From Halococcus salsus (GTDB lineage: Archaea > Halobacteriota > Halobacteria > Halobacteriales > Halococcaceae): a stretch of DNA of 64,000 bases. The translations under genes were made by a program, and so were the position numbers. The DNA is taken from positions 62,001 to 126,000 of the forward strand of contig NZ_JAAAJC010000001.1 of the NCBI RefSeq assembly GCF_009900715.1, given 5' to 3'. The number at the start of each line of letters is the position of its first letter. Within the stretch, counting starts at the first letter, position 1. Shown here piece after piece: positions 34,870 to 43,500 of the stretch. The notes beneath the pieces were generated by a model. The model saw nothing but the letters and a program-made list of their open reading frames with translations. It did no database searches and had not been told where the DNA came from.

Positions 34870-35145
34870 TCAGTCGACGATGACTTCGACCGGCTCCTCG
34901 TTCTCCTCGTACTCGCTCGTCTCCTCGCCCTTGCTCTCCTGGGCGACCAGGAAGGCGGCGACGCCGAGGACGATCCACGACCGCCAGTTGGCGAGGTTCA
35001 GGGTGTAGCCGACCCCGAACGGCTTCTTCACCAGCATCTCCTCGCCGGGCTGCCAGTACGCCGACAGCATCCGACCGAGGCTCGGGCGGTTGAAGTTGTA
35101 CGGGACGCCGAAGATCTCGCCGGACGGTGGTCGTTCGTCTGCCAT
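34870..35145 (-). CDS. DUF5808 small membrane-associated protein
   Basis: 91 residues. The core (FGVPYNFNRPSLGRMLSAYW followed by KPFGVGYTLNLANWRSW) is the DUF5808 motif seen in Halobacteria. One hydrophobic segment (SWIVLGVAAFLVAQ, about 54-68) is followed by a highly acidic tail. Start at ATG 35145; an open frame beyond it is antisense to kae1-bud32. Function unknown. Confidence 0.75.
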   Translation of the reverse strand: MADERPPSGEIFGVPYNFNRPSLGRMLSAYWQPGEEMLVKKPFGVGYTLNLANWRSWIVLGVAAFLVAQESKGEETSEYEENEEPVEVIVD

Positions 35146-35191
35146 GTCCCCCCATTGGGCGGCCCCCGTTAAGTGATTTACTGGTTTTGCC

Positions 35192-36796
35192 CTACTGGTA
35201 TCGCCCGCGACCCTCGATCTCCCGGAGGCGGTCGAGCACCGCTCCCTCGCCACGTTCGGCGTAGCGCGCCTCGAAGGCCTCGCGGAGCCGGTCGGGCTCC
35301 GTGGCGGTTCCCGAGAGCGACTGTTCGAAGACGTGACAGTCCATCGCGTGGTCCTCGACCGCGTCGGTGTAGTAGCCGAGCCCGAAGTCGATGAGGTATG
35401 TTCTGCCGTCGTCGGCCGTCTCCCCACTCACCCGGACGTTTCGGGTCGTCGGGTCGCCGTGGACGATCCCCGAGCCGTGGAGCCTCGCGAGGTGGTCGGC
35501 GACCGCACGGACCCGGTTCGTGCCCGCCTCCGCGTCCACCTCCAGCCGGTCGCGGAGGTCGGCGTCGCCGACGCGTTCGAGGACCAACCGCGTCTCGTGG
35601 GTGTCGACGTCGTAGACCACCGGCGTCGGCACCCCGAGCCGACGCGCGGCGCTCGTGAGGCGCGCCTCCTCGACGACGCGCTCGCGCCGGAGCCGGTCGT
35701 CGAGCGTGGGATGGCGGTAGGATTTGGGGAGACGGCGTTTCACCACCCGGTCGCCCTCGAACTCGACCACCGCCTCCGCGCCCTGGTGGTCGGTCTCGGG
35801 GTCGGACTGCCGTGGCGGGTCGGGGTCGCGCCACGTCACCGCGACCTGGTCGGGGCGGAACCCCGAGTCGATCCGCGAGGACTCGACCGGGATGGTCTCC
35901 CCGGTCTCGGCCATCCTCGCGCCGAGCACCGCGATCATCCCGGCGTTGTCCTGGAGGAAGCGTGCCTCGGGTGCGAAGAACTCGGTCCCGCGGGCCGCAC
36001 ACATCTCCCCGAGCATCGCTTGGAGCCGCGCGTTCTGCCCAACGCCGCCGCCGAGCACGAGTTCGGTCTTCCCGGTGAGCGCGAGCGCGCGTTCGGCCAC
36101 CTCGGTGAGCATCGCGAACGTCGTCTCTTGCAGCGAGAAACAGACGTCCTCGACGGGGACCCCGTCGTCGACGGCCTCCTTCGCGGCGCTCATGATCCCG
36201 GAAAAGGAGAAATCCATCCCGGTAACGACGTAGGGGAGTTTGGTGTAGCTCCCCTCGCGCGCGGCGCGTTCGACCTTCGGCCCCCCGGGGTGCGACCAGT
36301 CGAGGTGGCGGGTGAACTTATCGAGCGCGTTGCCGATCCCGGTGTCCATCGTCTCCCCCAGGATCCGGTACCGGCCGCCGACGAACCCGAGGACGTGGGC
36401 GTTCGCGCCGCTGGTGTTGAGACAGATCGGTGAGTCGAAGTTCGATCGGTGGCGACCGATCTCGGCGTGGGCGAGCATGTGGTTCACCCCGACGAGCGGC
36501 ACGTCGAGCGAGAGCGCGAGCGCGCGGGCGGCGGTGCCCGCGATACGGAGACACGGTCCGAGCCCGGGTCCCTGGGAAAACGCCACCGCGTCGATACCCC
36601 CCTCCCCCGCGTCGTCGAGCACCGTCTCGACCACGTCCGGGATCGCCGTGCGCATGTGTTCGGCGGCCTCGCGCGGATGGATCCCGCCGGTCTCGGGTTG
36701 ATAGGCGTCGCTCTCGATGTATACCTCCTCGATTTCGGGATCGAACAGCGCCGCGCTCGCCGCCCACGCGGTACCCTCGATACCGAGAACGCGCAT
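35192..36796 (-). CDS. Kae1-Bud32 fusion: tRNA threonylcarbamoyladenosine synthase / protein kinase
   Basis: 534 residues from ATG 36796. The N-terminal Kae1 (about 1-325) catalyses t6A formation at A37 of ANN-decoding tRNAs within the KEOPS complex; iron/zinc ligands His106 and His110 (NHMLAHAEIGRH) and Asp285 (QDNAGMI) are present. The C-terminal Bud32 kinase/ATPase (about 335-534) has Lys353, HGDPTTRN (446-453) with catalytic Asp448, and IDFG with Asp470. A natural fusion known in Halobacteria and some methanogens. Upstream on the same strand are S27ae and S24e, as in many archaea. Another KEOPS subunit, Pcc1, is at 59812. Confidence 0.95.
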   Translation of the reverse strand: MRVLGIEGTAWAASAALFDPEIEEVYIESDAYQPETGGIHPREAAEHMRTAIPDVVETVLDDAGEGGIDAVAFSQGPGLGPCLRIAGTAARALALSLDVPLVGVNHMLAHAEIGRHRSNFDSPICLNTSGANAHVLGFVGGRYRILGETMDTGIGNALDKFTRHLDWSHPGGPKVERAAREGSYTKLPYVVTGMDFSFSGIMSAAKEAVDDGVPVEDVCFSLQETTFAMLTEVAERALALTGKTELVLGGGVGQNARLQAMLGEMCAARGTEFFAPEARFLQDNAGMIAVLGARMAETGETIPVESSRIDSGFRPDQVAVTWRDPDPPRQSDPETDHQGAEAVVEFEGDRVVKRRLPKSYRHPTLDDRLRRERVVEEARLTSAARRLGVPTPVVYDVDTHETRLVLERVGDADLRDRLEVDAEAGTNRVRAVADHLARLHGSGIVHGDPTTRNVRVSGETADDGRTYLIDFGLGYYTDAVEDHAMDCHVFEQSLSGTATEPDRLREAFEARYAERGEGAVLDRLREIEGRGRYQ

Positions 36797-36859
36797 CCGC
36801 CCGCTCACGTCCCCGTCACTCGGTCGTTCACGATGCCCGTGCCCGCCCGACACATCGCC

Positions 36860-36994
36860 TCAGTTCCACTCGGTGTAGCCACACCGACCGCAGTGCGAGC
36901 GGTCGCCGTGGTCGGCGAGGAACGCGTCGCCACACCGGGGACACTGCTCGCGGTCGGTGGTGCCGTCGTCGTTGTAGAGGTCCGAACGGGACAT
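36860..36994 (-). CDS. rps27ae: 30S ribosomal protein S27ae
   Basis: 44-residue protein, too short for routine ORF lists. It carries a full C4 zinc ribbon: CPRCG and CGRCG, with the family sequence [15 protein letters not shown] at the end. Its ATG follows the S24e stop with no gap (TAAATG). The zinc ligands are intact here, in contrast to L37Ae elsewhere in this window. Part of the small-subunit head. Confidence 0.93.
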   Translation of the reverse strand: MSRSDLYNDDGTTDREQCPRCGDAFLADHGDRSHCGRCGYTEWN

Positions 36995-37306
36995 TTAGGC
37001 CTCCTCCGCTTCGACGTCGTCCCCGTCGCCCGCGATCTTGTTGCGTTCGAGCATGTAGGCCTGCTCGACTTCGAGGGCGTCGTCGGCGCTGTCGTAGACC
37101 TTGGCGTAGCCGAGGGTTCGGCGCATCCCGAACTTGGTGTCGAGTTCGTGGATCACGACCTCGCCCGCGTCCTTGTTGAGCCGCGCGGCGAGGCTGTCGC
37201 GAACCGAGAGCCGCGACGGCGTCTCCTGGTCGTGGATGAGCTCGAACCGCACGTCGGTGCGGTGGAGCATCGGGTTCTCCTCCTCCGCAGTGATCTCTAT
37301 TTCCAT
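36995..37306 (-). CDS. rps24e: 30S ribosomal protein S24e
   Basis: 103 residues from ATG 37306. Family features are MEIEITAEEENPMLHRTDV at the start and the basic-acidic core GEVVIHELDTKFGMRRTLGYAKVYDS. An acidic C-terminal extension is typical of halophiles. First gene of the S24e-S27ae-(Kae1-Bud32) run. An upstream in-frame codon adds 9 residues not found in the family. Confidence 0.95.
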   Translation of the reverse strand: MEIEITAEEENPMLHRTDVRFELIHDQETPSRLSVRDSLAARLNKDAGEVVIHELDTKFGMRRTLGYAKVYDSADDALEVEQAYMLERNKIAGDGDDVEAEEA

Positions 37307-37330
37307 TACCCCACCTTCTCCCTGAAACGG

Positions 37331-37340
37331 CAAAAAGGAT
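37331..37340 (-). promoter_or_regulatory. rps24e: TATA-like element for rps24e
   Basis: On the minus strand atcctttttg lies 25-34 bases before the rps24e start codon. It shows the ribosomal run has its own promoter and is not just read through from the Nudix-like gene. Confidence 0.45.
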
Positions 37341-37377
37341 TTCGTGTTGGCTTCCGGCTTTCGAGGTGTTCAGCGAA

Positions 37378-37875
37378 CTATTCGACGAACAGCCGGATGT
37401 CGTTCAGCACGTCGTTGTTCGGGTCGTCGGGGAGGTCGAGGGTCCCCATCTCACGCCACGACGCACGCCAGTCGTGGCCCCCGTTCGGATCGGTCCCGTC
37501 GTCCACCGGCGTCGCGGCGAACACCACGTCGCAGCCGGTCGTCTCCGCGCCCGACTCGGACCGGTAGGTGTGGCGACGGACCCGCCGCACGCCCTCGATC
37601 GCGACCTCGACGTCGGTCGAGTCCGCGACCGCCTCGCGCGCGGTCGTCACCCAGTCGTCGCCGGGTTCGGTCCGGCCGTAGGGCAACACCGGGACCGGTG
37701 CGTCCTCGCGCTCTAAGAGCAGCAGTCGGCCGCGCCCGTCGGTGACCCCCACGATCGCCATCCCCGCGATGGGTTCGTACAGCTCGAAGTGATCCTGATG
37801 CGCTTCCACCGACTCCTCGACGAACTCGACGTCGTCGCGGTCGCGCAGCGTTTCGGGGTCGGTGAGCCCGTCCAT
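37378..37875 (-). CDS. Nudix-fold protein with degenerate catalytic box
   Basis: 165 residues. The overall pattern fits a Nudix hydrolase: a central strand-rich segment AGMAIVGVTDGRGRLLLLERED, then YGRTEPGDDWVTTAREAVAD, then RRHTYRSESG. The box normally reads REUxEExG after a Gly; here only Arg80-Glu81 are clear and the following Glu pair reads Ala84-Asp85, so the catalytic metal site is weakened or altered. Either a non-hydrolytic Nudix relative or an unusual substrate class. Located 11 bases downstream of the aldo/keto reductase start region's operon partner, on the same strand. Confidence 0.7.
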   Translation of the reverse strand: MDGLTDPETLRDRDDVEFVEESVEAHQDHFELYEPIAGMAIVGVTDGRGRLLLLEREDAPVPVLPYGRTEPGDDWVTTAREAVADSTDVEVAIEGVRRVRRHTYRSESGAETTGCDVVFAATPVDDGTDPNGGHDWRASWREMGTLDLPDDPNNDVLNDIRLFVE

Positions 37876-37884
37876 CCTCCCGAC

Positions 37885-38868
37885 CTACCACCGATGGTGG
37901 ACGTGCTCGGCGATCCGGCTCTCGTAGACGTCGCGCGTCGCCCCGTGGCGTTCGTGGCTCAGCGGGTCGACGTCGCTCGCCGCGACGTTCTCGGCGATGT
38001 GCTCGGGGCTGGTCGAGCCCGGGATCACCGTCGAGACCGCGTCGAAGTCGAGGATCCACCGGAGCGCGAACTGCGCGAGCGTGAGTTCCTCGGGCACGAC
38101 TCGTTGAAGGTCTTCGACGGCCGCGACGCCCTCCTCCAGCGGGACGCCCGCGAACGTCTCGCCCACGTCGAACGCCTCGCCCTCGCGGTTGAAGTTGCGG
38201 TGGTCGTTCTCCTCGAACTCGGTGTCGGCGTCGATGGCCCCCGTGAGGAGGCCGGAGGCGAGCGGGACGCGTACGATGATCCCCACGTCCGCGCGCTCGG
38301 CTTCGGCGAACAGCGCCTCCGCGGGCCGCTGGCGGAACGGGTTGAAGATCACTTGGACCGTCTCGACGCCGGGATACTCGATGGCCTTCAGCCCCTCCTC
38401 GATCCGCTCGACGCTGACGCCGTAGTGGTCGATACGGTCCTCCTCGACGAGGACGTCGAGCGCGTCGAACGTCTCGGGCTGGTAGTAGGCCTCGGTCGGC
38501 GGGCAGTGGAGCTGGAGCAGGTCGAGGGTCTCCTGACCGAGGTTCTCGCGGCTCCGGTCGACGAACCCACGGAGGTGTTCGAGGTCGTAGTCCTCGGCCT
38601 CGTGGGGGTCGAGCCGCCGACCGGCCTTCGTCGCCACGGTCGGGTCCTCGTCCCGGTCGTCGAGCACCTCCCGAAGCAGACGCTCGCTCCGGCCGTCGCC
38701 GTAGACGTCGGCGGTGTCGAGAAACGTGACCCCCTCGTCGAGCGCCGCCTCGATGGCCGCGTGGCCCTCTTCGTCCGCGACGTCGCCCCAGCTTCCGCCG
38801 ATGTTCCAGGTTCCGTACCCGACTTCCGAGACGTCGTGACCGGTCGAACCCAGTGGTCGATGATCCAT
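37885..38868 (-). CDS. Aldo/keto reductase
   Basis: 327 residues from ATG 38868. NADPH-dependent (beta/alpha)8 oxidoreductase with the catalytic tetrad recognisable: Asp in FLDTADVYG, the Tyr of that motif, Lys in VATKAG and His in LLQLHCP. The cofactor-binding C-terminal region VSTVIPGSTSPEHIAENV is also typical. Substrate unknown; carbonyl or sugar-aldehyde reduction is the family role. Its stop lies 9 bases before the Nudix-like gene, so the two are likely co-transcribed. Confidence 0.9.
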   Translation of the reverse strand: MDHRPLGSTGHDVSEVGYGTWNIGGSWGDVADEEGHAAIEAALDEGVTFLDTADVYGDGRSERLLREVLDDRDEDPTVATKAGRRLDPHEAEDYDLEHLRGFVDRSRENLGQETLDLLQLHCPPTEAYYQPETFDALDVLVEEDRIDHYGVSVERIEEGLKAIEYPGVETVQVIFNPFRQRPAEALFAEAERADVGIIVRVPLASGLLTGAIDADTEFEENDHRNFNREGEAFDVGETFAGVPLEEGVAAVEDLQRVVPEELTLAQFALRWILDFDAVSTVIPGSTSPEHIAENVAASDVDPLSHERHGATRDVYESRIAEHVHHRW

Positions 38869-38933
38869 CACGAACCGTCCGGCCGTCCCCCGTGTAGGTG
38901 TGTCGGTCCCGGCGACCCGTTCGTTCCGCCGAC

Positions 38934-40220
38934 TCACGCCGCAGAGCGCTGCCCCCGGACGAACACGACGTCGACGGCGACCGGTTCGCCCGTCTCGTTC
39001 GTCAACCGGTCGTCGATGTCCTGGGCGACCCCGGGTGGGATCCGTGCGTTGGGTCCGTGTTCGGCGACGACGGCCACCGTCGCCGGGTTGCCGAGGAGCA
39101 CGTCGGTGATGGTATAGTCGACGCTCGCGGATTCGAACTGAAGCCCGTCGAACCGGCCGTCATCGAACATCGTTTCGACCTCGCTGTTCGTGGTGTACTC
39201 GACCGTCCCGGTTTCGAACGAGGCCACCGTGACGAGCCCGAGCACGACCGAGAGCAGCGCGATCCCGCCCACGACGGCCGCGACGTGGGCCCGGACTCGG
39301 CGACGGGTCCGGGCCGCGTACGTCCCGAGCTCCGGGCGGTAGCCGGCGAGCCAGAACAGCACGAGCGCCGAGAGGTTGACCGCGAGCAGGTTCACCAGCA
39401 CGAGCACGCCCGCGGCGAGCGTGACGCCCGGATAGCCCCACGCGAGCCCGAGCCCCGCGGTGGCAGCCGGCGGGATGAGCGCCACCGCGATCGCGACGCC
39501 GACGAGCGCCGACCCGGCCCTCCGAATCAGGCTCACGGCACCCGCGATACCCGAGCCCAGCGCCAGAAACAGCGAGAGGAAGTTCGGCGAGGTGCGTTCG
39601 GCGACCTGTGGGATAGTACGAATATCGACCGGCGGCAGGAGGACGGTTTCCTTCAAGAGGAGTCCGAAGAGCGCACCCGTCGCGACCGCGGCGGACAACC
39701 CGGTCACCTGAAGCATCAGGCCGCGCGAGGCCATGTCGTCCTTCGCGAGCACCGTGCCGACGCTCGCCGAGATCGCCGGTCCCATGAGCGGGGCGATCAC
39801 CATCGCGCCGATGATGGTCGCCGTCGAGTCGAGCAGGAGCCCCGCCGTCGCGATGAGCGTGCTCACCACGAGGAAGATGAAGAACGTCGAGGTCTCCGGC
39901 GCGAGTTCGGCGGCCCGCGCGACGAGTTCCTCACGCGAGATGCGGAGGTCGGTGTACCGCCCACGAAGGTCGTCTATCCGGCGTGAGACGACCGTCTCCG
40001 TGGATTGAACGATCGTGTAGGCGTCCTCCTCCAACCCTTCCTCACGGAGGCGCGAGAGAACCGGCTCGACGCCACCGGTCGGCACCGGAAAGGAGACCAC
40101 GGCCTCGAAATCGCCGCGCCCGGTCTCCGCCCACATCGCGTAGTCGATCCCCTCGTCGTCGAGCGATCCCACGATCGACTCGCGTGCCCCCTCGGGGATC
40201 AGTATCTGAACGAGCCTCAT
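38934..40220 (-). CDS. DUF389/TIGR00341-family membrane protein
   Basis: 428 residues. A cytosolic N-terminal ACT-like region (about 1-95, MRLVQILIPEGARESIVGSL) is followed by about six to seven membrane segments with the family blocks STATIIGAMVIAPLMGPAISASVG and VGVAIAVALIPPAATAGLG, then an outer C-terminal domain (about 330-428). Function of the family is unknown. Lies 65 bases upstream of the aldo/keto reductase on the same strand. Together these genes separate two halves of a usually contiguous archaeal gene cluster. Confidence 0.88.
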   Translation of the reverse strand: MRLVQILIPEGARESIVGSLDDEGIDYAMWAETGRGDFEAVVSFPVPTGGVEPVLSRLREEGLEEDAYTIVQSTETVVSRRIDDLRGRYTDLRISREELVARAAELAPETSTFFIFLVVSTLIATAGLLLDSTATIIGAMVIAPLMGPAISASVGTVLAKDDMASRGLMLQVTGLSAAVATGALFGLLLKETVLLPPVDIRTIPQVAERTSPNFLSLFLALGSGIAGAVSLIRRAGSALVGVAIAVALIPPAATAGLGLAWGYPGVTLAAGVLVLVNLLAVNLSALVLFWLAGYRPELGTYAARTRRRVRAHVAAVVGGIALLSVVLGLVTVASFETGTVEYTTNSEVETMFDDGRFDGLQFESASVDYTITDVLLGNPATVAVVAEHGPNARIPPGVAQDIDDRLTNETGEPVAVDVVFVRGQRSAA

Positions 40221-40289
40221 GCCACTCTACTGTTCGTTCGTGAAGATAACTGCGCCGTGCGTTCGACCCGTTCTCGGGGCCAAAAAACG

Positions 40290-40871
40290 CTATTCGAGGT
40301 CGAGCGCGCGCCGCGCTCGGTCGTGGTCGCCGTCCATTCGCGAGAGGAGCCCGCGCGCGTGTTCGCCGATCTCGGTGTCGATCTCGACGTGGACCATCCC
40401 CGCACCCGGTTGGCCGTAGACCACGCTCGCCCCCTCGGGGGCGATGGCGAGCACCGGCAGCGCCGCGAGGTCCTCCTCGCCCTCGACCACGACGACGGCG
40501 GTCTCGCCCCGCTCGATCCCGTCTTGGAGGGCGTCCAGGAGTTCGTGGGCCAGCCCCGCCGCCGGGTTCTCGACGTCGATCCGGCTGTCGTAGCCCGTGA
40601 TATCCGGGAGTTTGTCATCCGGGAGCGCCTCACGTTCAGTGACCCAGTCCACGACCGCGAGGTCGGGACGGACGCCCGCCCGTGTGAGGTGGCGGGTCAC
40701 GACGTCGCCGACGGCGATGACCGGGTCGCCGAGTTCTCCGACGAGTCGGTCGGTATCGGTGAAGACCGGTCCGAACGGTTCCTTGAACGCGCCGCGGAGT
40801 TCCTCGGGAAGGGTGAGAACCACGCCCGATTCGTCGGTGTCGCTCTCCTCGTCCGTCCCGTGGTCGGCCAC
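40290..40871 (-). CDS. GTP-dependent dephospho-CoA kinase (DUF359)
   Basis: 193 residues. The DUF359 family was shown in Thermococcales to be the archaeal GTP-dependent dephospho-CoA kinase, the last step of CoA synthesis. Conserved blocks here are GDPVIAVGDVVTRHLTRAG, PDLAVVDWVTEREALPD, VVVVEGEEDLAALPVLAIAP and VVYGQPGAGMVHVEI. An acidic N-terminal extension (about 15 residues) is a halophile feature. Follows spt4 with a 1-base gap, the usual archaeal order. Confidence 0.9.
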   Translation of the reverse strand: MADHGTDEESDTDESGVVLTLPEELRGAFKEPFGPVFTDTDRLVGELGDPVIAVGDVVTRHLTRAGVRPDLAVVDWVTEREALPDDKLPDITGYDSRIDVENPAAGLAHELLDALQDGIERGETAVVVVEGEEDLAALPVLAIAPEGASVVYGQPGAGMVHVEIDTEIGEHARGLLSRMDGDHDRARRALDLE

Positions 40872-40872
40872 G

Positions 40873-41076
40873 TCAGCGGACCTTCAGCGCGTAGCGACCG
40901 GGTTCGGTGACCTGCATCTCGGCGGCGATCTCGCTGGTCTCGGGGTGGGCGATCACCACGTAGCCCGCCCAGTCCTCGGTGAGGCTCGACGAGCCGCAGG
41001 CGGGACAGGTCTGCTGGTCGGGCGAGTCGAGCACCCGGTGGCACTCGCGGCAGACGCGTCTAGTCGCCACGCTCAC
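40873..41076 (-). CDS. spt4: Transcription elongation factor Spt4 (RNA polymerase subunit E'')
   Basis: 67 residues with a C4 zinc ribbon (CRECHRVL, CPACGSSSL) and the family end EDWAGYVVIAHPETSEIAAEM. Partner of Spt5 (NusG) in the processivity factor that binds the RNA polymerase clamp. Overlaps the rpo7 stop by 4 bases, so it is translationally coupled. Confidence 0.95.
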   Translation of the reverse strand: MSVATRRVCRECHRVLDSPDQQTCPACGSSSLTEDWAGYVVIAHPETSEIAAEMQVTEPGRYALKVR

Positions 41077-41648
41077 TCACCCGCCGCGGCGGCCTCGCGC
41101 TCCTCGCGGAGCCAGCCGTGTTTGCCGAGTCCGACCTGTTTCGCGGTCAACCCGATCTTCGAGTCGCGTGGGTTGCGCTCGTCGATGCTCTTGGTGACGA
41201 TCCGGGCCCGAACGGCATCACCGACCCCGAGGGTCTGGTTCGACTCGCGCGAGGCGAGCATCTGACCCTCCTCGTCGTAGGCGAGATATTCGTCCGAGAT
41301 CTGCGAGACGTGGAGCAGGCCGTCGATGGGGCCGATCCCGACGAACGCGCCGAAGCTCACGATCTCGACGACCTCGCCGTCGATGACCTCCTGCATCTGG
41401 GGGTCGAAGGTGATCGCGTCGAACTCGGCCTCGTAGTAGACCGAGCCCTCGTGACCACGCCGACCGGGCAGCACACGGCCATCGCCGATGTCGTGGACCT
41501 CGGTGACGCTGACCACGCTGCCGACGTCCTCGTCGAGGCGACCCTCGAGCTTCTCCTGGAGGAGGTGTTTCACCATGGTCGACGAGACGTCGGCGAGCAG
41601 GTGTGGCGGTACTTCGATCGTGTCGGTGAGTCTGACTCGTTTGTACAT
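41073..41648 (-). CDS. rpo7: DNA-directed RNA polymerase subunit Rpo7 (E')
   Basis: 191 residues. Stalk subunit that pairs with Rpo4. The N-terminal RNP-like tip domain (MYKRVRLTDTIEVPPHLLAD) is followed by an S1/OB RNA-binding domain (about 80-160, with GEVVEIVSFGAFVGIGPIDGLLHVSQIS). An acidic C-terminal tail ends the protein. Between the PIN gene, which stops one base before the Rpo7 start region, and spt4. Confidence 0.95.
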   Translation of the reverse strand: MYKRVRLTDTIEVPPHLLADVSSTMVKHLLQEKLEGRLDEDVGSVVSVTEVHDIGDGRVLPGRRGHEGSVYYEAEFDAITFDPQMQEVIDGEVVEIVSFGAFVGIGPIDGLLHVSQISDEYLAYDEEGQMLASRESNQTLGVGDAVRARIVTKSIDERNPRDSKIGLTAKQVGLGKHGWLREEREAAAAGE

Positions 41649-42023
41649 TTATGACTCCGTGATCGCGAGGGTGTTGCCCCGGGCTCCGATGACCGGGACG
41701 CCGGTCTCCAGCAGGCGGTCGCGCAGCGGGCGGTCGTTGGTGCAGACGAGGTCGCACCGACGGTCGGTCGCGAGTTCGACGCAGGCGTCGTCGGCGTACT
41801 CCTCTCGATGATCGAGCGGCGAACACCGCTCGGCGAGGTCGCGCCCGACGCTCGCCGCGACGGCTTCCTCGCCGTGTGACCCCGCGAGCTCGTCGAGTTC
41901 GTCGAGCACGGCACGCGGAACGAGGAGTTCGGGGTTCGTCAGGAGGCGTTCGAGCTCGTCGAACACCCGGACGTCGCACTCGATCGGCATCATCAGCGCG
42001 TTGGTGTCCATCAGGACCCTCAT
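41649..42023 (-). CDS. PIN-domain protein of the aIF2-gamma/Rpo7 cluster
   Basis: 124 residues from ATG 42023. PIN nuclease-like fold, Fcf1/UPF0129 type: [11 protein letters not shown] at the N-terminus (first Asp), LDELDEL in the middle, YADDACVEL and [13 protein letters not shown] (further acidic residues). It sits between aIF2-gamma and Rpo7 as in many archaea, which suggests a role in rRNA processing or translation rather than a toxin. No antitoxin partner is present. Overlaps the aIF2-gamma stop by 4 bases. Confidence 0.88.
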   Translation of the reverse strand: MRVLMDTNALMMPIECDVRVFDELERLLTNPELLVPRAVLDELDELAGSHGEEAVAASVGRDLAERCSPLDHREEYADDACVELATDRRCDLVCTNDRPLRDRLLETGVPVIGARGNTLAITES

Positions 42024-43249
42024 CCCGTGAGCGTTCCGATACCGATGAGCCGCCACCGCGCGCCGACCCGGCGGTTGATGGCGATCTGGGTGCCCTCGGC
42101 CGCACAGACCGGCCGCTTCAGCGAGACCTCACACTCGTCCTCGCGCGCGCTCGTCACCGCCCCCACCGTGGTCGCGGTGCCGACGGTGAGCATCAGGGGT
42201 TCGCCCGTCGAGACGGGCTCGATCGCCTCGTCCTCGCCGACGATCCGGTCGAGCAGCGAGACGTCCATCGTGAAGTCCTCGCGGGTCGGCGGGAGCGAGC
42301 CCGGCGGCCCGGCGATCTGGCCCGCCAGCCCGTCGCCCTTCGTGAGGCTCGGGTCGAGGCCCGTCCCGACGCCGAGCAGCCCGCCCGGCGTCACGGTCTC
42401 GACGTCCTCGCCACCGGCCTGGAGCGACCGGATGTCGGTGGCGATCGGCTGCCACTCGGTCTCGCCACCGTGTTCGACTTCTCGCCCTGGGCGGAGTTCG
42501 AGCTCGTCGTCGACGTTCATCTCGCCCGCGACGAGGCTGCCACCGAGCACCCCGCCCAGCAGCTCGTCGGCGTGCGTTCCTGGCCTGTTGATGTCGAAAC
42601 TCCGAGCGACGTGGAGGCGGGCGTCCGAATCCGGGTCGCGTTCCGGGGTGGGGATCTCCTCCTCGATCGCCTGGATCAGGATGTCGAGGTTCGCCTCCTG
42701 GCCCGCGCTCACGGGAACCACCGGCGCGCCCTCGGCCACGGTGCCGGAGACGAACTCCTGGATCTCCTCGTAGTTCCGGCGCGCGCGGTCGGCATCGACG
42801 AGGTCGACCTTGTTCTGGGCGATCACGATGTTGTCGATCCCGATAGAGTCCAGCGCCATCAGGTGTTCCTGGGTCTGGGCCTGTGGCACCGTCTCGGTGG
42901 CGCTCACGACCAGCACCGCGCCGTCCATCAGTGACGCGCCCGACAGCATCGTCGCCATCAGTGTCTCGTGGCCCGGGGCGTCGACGAACGAGACGGTACG
43001 AATGGGTTCGCTCTCGACCCCGTTCTCGTCGGTCTCGGCCACCGTGTAGCACTCGGGGGCGTCGCGGTCCGGGAAGCGCCGAAAGGTCGCGTCGGCGTAG
43101 CCGAGTCTGATGGAGATGCCGCGCTTCATCTCCTCGGAGTGCTGGTCGGTCCACGAGCCCGACAGCGCCTCGACGAGGGTCGTCTTGCCGTGGTCGACGT
43201 GGCCGACCAGCCCGATGTTCACCTCCGGTTGTTGGTGGTTCCGTGTCAT
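42020..43249 (-). CDS. eif2g: Translation initiation factor aIF2 subunit gamma
   Basis: 409 residues. GTPase core of the heterotrimer that brings Met-tRNAi to the small subunit. G1 [11 protein letters not shown]3 DAPGHE, G4 NKVD are intact, followed by two beta-barrel domains ending in [17 protein letters not shown]. Heads a run of overlapping minus-strand genes (PIN, rpo7, spt4, DUF359). Confidence 0.96.
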   Translation of the reverse strand: MTRNHQQPEVNIGLVGHVDHGKTTLVEALSGSWTDQHSEEMKRGISIRLGYADATFRRFPDRDAPECYTVAETDENGVESEPIRTVSFVDAPGHETLMATMLSGASLMDGAVLVVSATETVPQAQTQEHLMALDSIGIDNIVIAQNKVDLVDADRARRNYEEIQEFVSGTVAEGAPVVPVSAGQEANLDILIQAIEEEIPTPERDPDSDARLHVARSFDINRPGTHADELLGGVLGGSLVAGEMNVDDELELRPGREVEHGGETEWQPIATDIRSLQAGGEDVETVTPGGLLGVGTGLDPSLTKGDGLAGQIAGPPGSLPPTREDFTMDVSLLDRIVGEDEAIEPVSTGEPLMLTVGTATTVGAVTSAREDECEVSLKRPVCAAEGTQIAINRRVGARWRLIGIGTLTG

Positions 43250-43282
43250 CTCGAAAGGAATAGGATGGGTACGCCCGAACCG

Positions 43283-43292
43283 TTGATAAATC
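43283..43292 (-). promoter_or_regulatory. eif2g: TATA-like element for eif2g
   Basis: On the minus strand gatttatcaa lies 34-43 bases before the eif2g start codon, in an otherwise GC-rich upstream region. Confidence 0.45.
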
Positions 43293-43500
43293 TGCTGTTC
43301 CGCGCGCGGCGGTCGCGAACCGGCGTCTCACGGGGTGAAAGCTACGCTCGTAGGCCGCGACCGACTCGCCGACGAGCCACCGCAAGAGACGGCTCCCCTA
43401 CAGCGCGACCGTTAACGGCACCGAGGTTCGCCACGGCAGGAACGTGACGCTCCGTCGCCAGCGGTCGTGACCCTTGACACGAAGACCGTCCGTGGTGCTG
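43293..43500. other. Intergenic DNA between eif2g promoter and repeat copy B
   Basis: About 200 bases with no gene, hairpin or tRNA that I could recognise on either strand. It is part of the 633-base gap (43250-43882), the largest gene-free stretch in the window. Confidence 0.5.

Noticed and set aside
35192-36796. Kae1-Bud32 fusion as a novel gene fusion
   Set aside because: Already well described in archaea.
41649-42023. PIN protein as a VapC toxin
   Set aside because: No antitoxin gene is next to it, and it sits in the conserved aIF2-gamma/Rpo7 cluster.
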